Below, piece by piece: positions 60,066-64,000 of a stretch of DNA of 64,000 nt. How positions within the stretch are numbered: position 1 is the first letter of the stretch; each line of letters starts with the position of its first letter. The DNA comes from Ornithodoros turicata. Lineage: Eukaryota > Arthropoda > Arachnida > Ixodida > Argasidae. The notes below the pieces were generated by a model. That model was not told the origin of the DNA, did not search any database, and saw only the letters and a program-made list of their open reading frames with translations. The stretch lies in contig NC_088210.1 in the NCBI RefSeq assembly GCF_037126465.1, positions 24,205,511 through 24,269,510 on the forward strand, written 5' to 3'. The translations under genes were made by a program, and so were the position numbers.

Positions 60066-61659
60066 AGTAGGGTCCTGGACTCAACGCAGGGAAACATCCC
60101 ACATCATCATCATCATCCATTCATCTATGTTGTTGTTGTTGTTGATTGCTTGAGCCGCTACTCCTGTATAGCTAGGGGCTAGAGCAGACGTTTCTTTATG
60201 GCTCTCTCAGTTTCAATTTGGGATTAGTTTGGAACCCGGAGTTTGGTTTGAGTTTTGGGGGACAACGGACCTGTTCTTCCGTAATGTATGATTTTAGTAG
60301 GTTTTCTTTGGTTTTATTGGTGTATTACTTGGTGTATATCACGGAAATTTCTTTTTTTTTTTTTTTTTTTCAAACTCAAACAGTGGACGAGACGATCGCG
60401 AACCACGTTTCCAGAGATCCAATATGGTTCTGTGCCTGCACCATATTGTCGTAAGCACGTAGTTTCGCGACGTTGTGTGGATATTGAGGTGGAGCTGAAA
60501 GGAGGCAACCAAATTTTTAAAACGACCCCTTCGATCGATATCCTTGGACGTCCACGATGGGATCACACAAGCAGGTCATGCAGCATAGAAGGAAGGGATG
60601 CATCACAAAGCAATCTCCTCCGTCCACCAGGAAAGAGAGAGAGAGAGAGAGGAGGGGATCGCGAATCATAACGGTATACTTCACCAATTTATCGTGGCTG
60701 CAATGAACCCACTATATCATCAAGTGACCTCCAAAACGCACACACACACATAAAGAAAAAAAAATAATAAGGAAGCGCAAAACAAATTACGGAAGCGCGC
60801 AGCCATCGCTGATGGGTTAGCATGTCCCCGTAGGACTGAATCCAGACCAAACTAGTCATTAAGAGCGTCCACATAGTACTCTCGCTCAAGCGATCGTAGG
60901 AATGCTGCTGTCATCTTTCCCACTGGGATGCTGGAGTCCACCGCACGACAGCCTATATGTCAGCGCAACATCCCAACGTAATGGTTACAGCTGATTTCAC
61001 AGCGTAGTATTTAGACGATGGTCGCGATTTCTAAGTATTACCATTATTTTGTCTGCGGGTGGATTGATGTACTATTGACAGCCGTGATCTTGTGTGTGTA
61101 AGCACGCCGTTGGCGTAAGTCTTCCACACGCCATATATTTCTTCGCGTTTCCTCGTAGAGGACACGAGATCCCGGAAGGTTACTAAAAAGTGTGTTATTT
61201 AGAGACACTTGGACGAGAATAGGGCTACGCAAAATGGGGTATACAGAAAAGTGTAGGAACTGGAAAAAGCGAAAGTAATAAGGCTTCGAAGTTAATGGAT
61301 ACACTCCTGCGCTGCACCCATTGTACCTTGTACGTTCACTTCTGCCTGATCGACGATATAGACGACGAAAAATTTAGGGACGAAAAAAATCTACGCCGCT
61401 GTGGTCTCACACTGGTCCAGCACGTTTCATAACGATTGAAAATATCCAAGCAGCAAAAGTGAAAGGATTTTGAATGCTATAGATGTGAACTGTGCTAAGT
61501 GAAGGAAATATGAAGAAAAAGAGAACAACACAGTTTAGCCACATCTATACTGTACGTGAAAACAGAATAACTGAGTGGCAGTACATGTGTAGTGTGCCAC
61601 ACGGAGCTTAGCAGAATAGGTAGAGATTGAAGTACTATAAGGATTGCAAAAGAAGGAGC
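60066..61659. other. tract without recognised genes
   Basis: Contains CAT repeats at about 60104-60118, a T-run at about 60350-60370 and a GA run at about 60634-60650. Open frames are unsupported. Confidence 0.3.
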
Positions 61660-61842
61660 CAACCATAATCGTGAATGACACTGTTCGCTCCTTTGAGTTG
61701 TCGAAATCGGGAGACAGACGCCTTTTTTGTGTCATTTATGCAGTTATTGGTAACTGTCACAAAAAGGAGCGATAGTCTTATCATACGTGGCAATGGTTGA
61801 CCTTCGCCGTGTTATGTGATGGAGTTATGTTTTAAGAGTGCA
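61660..61842. mobile_element. strongly diverged foldback MITE
   Basis: AGCCAACCATAATCGTGAATG, CTTTTTTGTGTCATTTATGC and a right end GTTATGTTTTAAGAGTG are recognisable; the left terminus is missing and the right half resembles subfamily B. Confidence 0.55.
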
Positions 61843-61865
61843 GAAAGGGGGTTATGATTTCACAC

Positions 61866-62117
61866 TACACTCTTAAAAATGAACTTCACCGCATAGCACG
61901 CACCTAGCCAACCATCATCTGGAATGATATCAATATCTGCCCCGATTTGTTGAAAACGGGAGGCGTACGCCTTTTTGTGACAATTATGCTGTTCATAATT
62001 GTCACAAAAAAGGCGTACGCCTCCCGTTTTCAACAAATCAGGACAGATAACGATATCATTCGAGATTATGGTTGGCTAGGAGCGTGCTATGCGGTGAAGT
62101 TCATTTTTAAGAGTGTA
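61866..62117. mobile_element. complete foldback MITE, subfamily A
   Basis: TA at 61866-61867 and 62116-62117 flanks 248 bp of near-perfect palindrome with the standard A termini. The outer word GGCGTACGCC occurs once in each half. Confidence 0.9.
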
Positions 62118-62340
62118 AGTGCATAGCACGCCCTGCGCCAACCATTGCCGCGAATGATGGGATTATCGCTTCCGATTCAAAGACAGAGAGAGGGGCTACG
62201 CCTTTTTGTGCCGGTTTGTATATATGCCAATTGTGCACAAAAAGGCGTATGCCCCCCCCCCTCTCTCTCTCTCTCTCTCTGTTTGAATCGGAAGCGATAA
62301 TCCCATTCGTGGCAATGGTTGGCGCACATCGTGCACTCGA
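62118..62340. mobile_element. foldback MITE, subfamily B, first of a pair
   Basis: Begins directly after the preceding A copy, without a full left terminus (GCATAGCACGCCCTGCGCC). Interior of type B, with a CT microsatellite at about 62260-62281 in its right half. Confidence 0.75.
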
Positions 62341-62575
62341 AAAACAGAGCTTCACCGCATAGCACGTAGTGCGCCGATCATTGCAGCGAACGATAGGGTT
62401 ATCGCTTTTGATTCGAGGAGAGAGGGAGGCGTACGCCTTTTTGTGGCAATCACCATATACCCAAATTGCCACAAAAAGGCGTACGCCCCCTTCTCTCCTC
62501 GAATCGGAAGCGATAATCCTATAATTCGTGGCAATGGTTGGCGCACAGCGTGCTATGCGGTGAAGCTGTGTACAG
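62341..62575. mobile_element. foldback MITE, subfamily B, second of a pair
   Basis: Left part CAGAGCTTCACCGCATAGC, right part GCTATGCGGTGAAGCTGTG. The halves pair well around CACCATATACCC. It shares its left side with the previous copy. Confidence 0.75.
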
Positions 62576-62600
62576 TGTACAGTGAACAGTGTACGGTGAA

Positions 62601-62750
62601 GTCCTGTGGGAGGCGACACCGGTTCGAATCCAGGCACTGCAGTTGTGCTGTCTGGGTGTTTCCCCTGGGTCTTCCTCAGGCACTTTGAAACAAACGTCGG
62701 CACAGTTCCCTGTGAAGTCGGCCCAAGACGCACGATCCCCCACCCCTGCA
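62601..62750 (+). mobile_element. SINE, tick-type, copy 2
   Basis: A perfect B box (CGGTTCGAATCC) is followed by GCAGTTGTGCTGTCTGGG, GTCGGCACAGTTCCC and GTCGGCCCAAGACGCACG. The order is the same as at 42790-42912. The tail is C-rich with CCCACCCC. Confidence 0.65.
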
Positions 62751-62779
62751 ATAATTGTAACGTTGCCTACCTGAGCGTG

Positions 62780-63027
62780 CACTCTAAAAAACTGACTTTC
62801 ACCGCATAGCATGCTTCCAGCCAACTATCATCCCGAATGACAACGTTCCGTCCCTCGATTTGGTGAAAACGGGGGGGGGGGGGGGCATGCGCCATTTTTG
62901 TGGCGATCGTGACCTGCATAGTACCACAAAAATGGCGCACGACCCCCGTTTTCAGCAAATCAGCAAATATCACTCGGGACGATGGTTGGCTAGGAGCGTG
63001 CTATGTGGTGAAGGTCAGTTTTAAGGG
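62780..63027. mobile_element. diverged foldback MITE, subfamily A
   Basis: CACTCTAAAAAACTGACTTTC on the left faces GGTCAGTTTTAAGGG on the right. The interior is A-like (GATTTGGTGAAAACGGG) with a G-run near 62872-62885. Confidence 0.75.
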
Positions 63028-64000
63028 CCGACTACGGCGCAAGCAGTTCCACCGTTTGTTTTTAGAGTGCATGAAGCACGCGAGTACATCAGGAAATACA
63101 TCTTCATTTACCGACTGATGGTGAGCATGACGGGTATGTTTGTCGTCGATCCACGATGGCAGACGATCGAGTCGGAAAGGAGAACGCGGACAGTAGCCGG
63201 CCACGCGCACGCGCGCGACGAATCGCGCCGATCATTATCTGAGAATCGGCGCAACTTTGAAGGCTTTTGTTTCTCTCACGAAGAGCTCTCTGTGTACGAG
63301 GATAAAAGAAACGGAAGGAAGCCTGAACAGATCAGGAAGTTCCTCCCAGAAAGAAAGAGAGAAAAAAAAAAAGAGTGAAAAGAGACAAAACGAAAATTTA
63401 AAAGGAGGAATAGAAAGTTATATGTGTAGGATAACTGCGCAGAAAGACCGGGTGCAATTGCGAGCACTCATGATGAGGACTGGCCCAGTTTATGGGGGAA
63501 GAACGAGTTACAGCATAAGCTGAAGATTGTATAAATTGTTCGTGAAAGTGCTCCCGAGACGTTTTTCGCAAACTTTGGGTTGTTGCGCATGTGAACTCAG
63601 TCAGAAAACTTTACTTTTACTTAAATGTTTACTTCGAAAGTTACCAAAAAAACTGTACTTAAAAGTTTACTACTTGCTGTTACGTCACATTTTGTACATC
63701 ACCTCGTTTGTCTCACGTAACAAAAATTATTCTTCGGATTACCTATCCTCTCCTCGTGTAACCCGCCCTTCAGAAAAGAAAGGGGGTGAGAGTGTAGGAA
63801 AGATAATTATGGCAAAGAGGAAAATAACAATTTAAAGGACCCTTACACAATTATAACGAGATCTGCTGTGTGTGAATCAATGTTTGATGGTTGTTATAAT
63901 GCAATGGCGATCACAGCCGTAGAACTAGCCCGCCATAGTAGAACTGACTGGCTGACAAGTCGTCGTCATCGTCGTCTATGGGACCAGCAGACAGGCCGCC
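63028..64000. other. tract without recognised genes
   Basis: An AG-rich stretch lies at about 63345-63420. No gene or element can be supported to the end of the window. Confidence 0.3.

Noticed and set aside
60288..60671. Plus-strand frame following a long T-run and CAG
   Set aside because: The T-run plus AG mimics an acceptor, but the peptide has no family resemblance and ends in a GA microsatellite.

Overview
The window looks like nuclear DNA from an arthropod, most likely a chelicerate and probably a hard tick. Coding sequence is sparse and split by consensus GT-AG introns, and most of the rest is repeats. The best-recognised gene is the first coding exon of a GAS2-like cytoskeletal linker. 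Short tRNA-related SINEs and foldback MITEs with the inner word GGCGTACGCC resemble families I recall from tick sequence. The tick assignment is inference and was not tested.

Layout. (1) 0-2.8 kb: two coding exons of a serine-rich, disordered protein I cannot name, on the + strand. (2) 2.8-10.5 kb: AT-rich DNA with no recognisable gene, one small TTAA-flanked MITE and one 46-bp inverted repeat. (3) 10.5-37.2 kb: a large, imperfect, palindrome-like region and the main discovery of the window. From outside to inside it has a left arm (10.5-14.4 kb, containing a miniature LTR element), a tandem array of about 47 units of about 160 bp (14.8-22.3 kb, decaying to 23.3 kb), a spacer (23.3-24.4 kb), a second array of about 50 units of the same length in the opposite orientation (24.4-32.6 kb), and an inverted copy of the arm (33.2-36.8 kb). 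More array-type units follow at 36.9-37.2 kb. Each unit holds an exon-like cassette of 51-56 bases between a pyrimidine-rich AG acceptor and a GT donor. The two arrays share the cassette layout but have diverged from each other. The spacer holds a 36-bp perfect palindrome and two runs of AGGTCA-like half-sites at 10-11 bp steps. (4) 37.2-43.5 kb: mostly featureless, with a tRNA-like sequence, a TTAA MITE, a SINE and hairpins. (5) 43.6-44.2 kb: the GAS2-like exon, followed by a long intron or gene end. (6) 45.9-63.0 kb: a pogo-like MITE, a dense cluster of two related foldback MITE families, another SINE and a Ty3/gypsy pol remnant.

No genes here form an obvious pathway. The two coding loci are on the same strand but look unrelated. 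The array region is best read as an inverted satellite-like locus whose repeat unit may derive from a small exon. Whether it is transcribed or spliced cannot be decided from sequence alone. All repeat boundaries, unit counts and similarity statements were made by eye.
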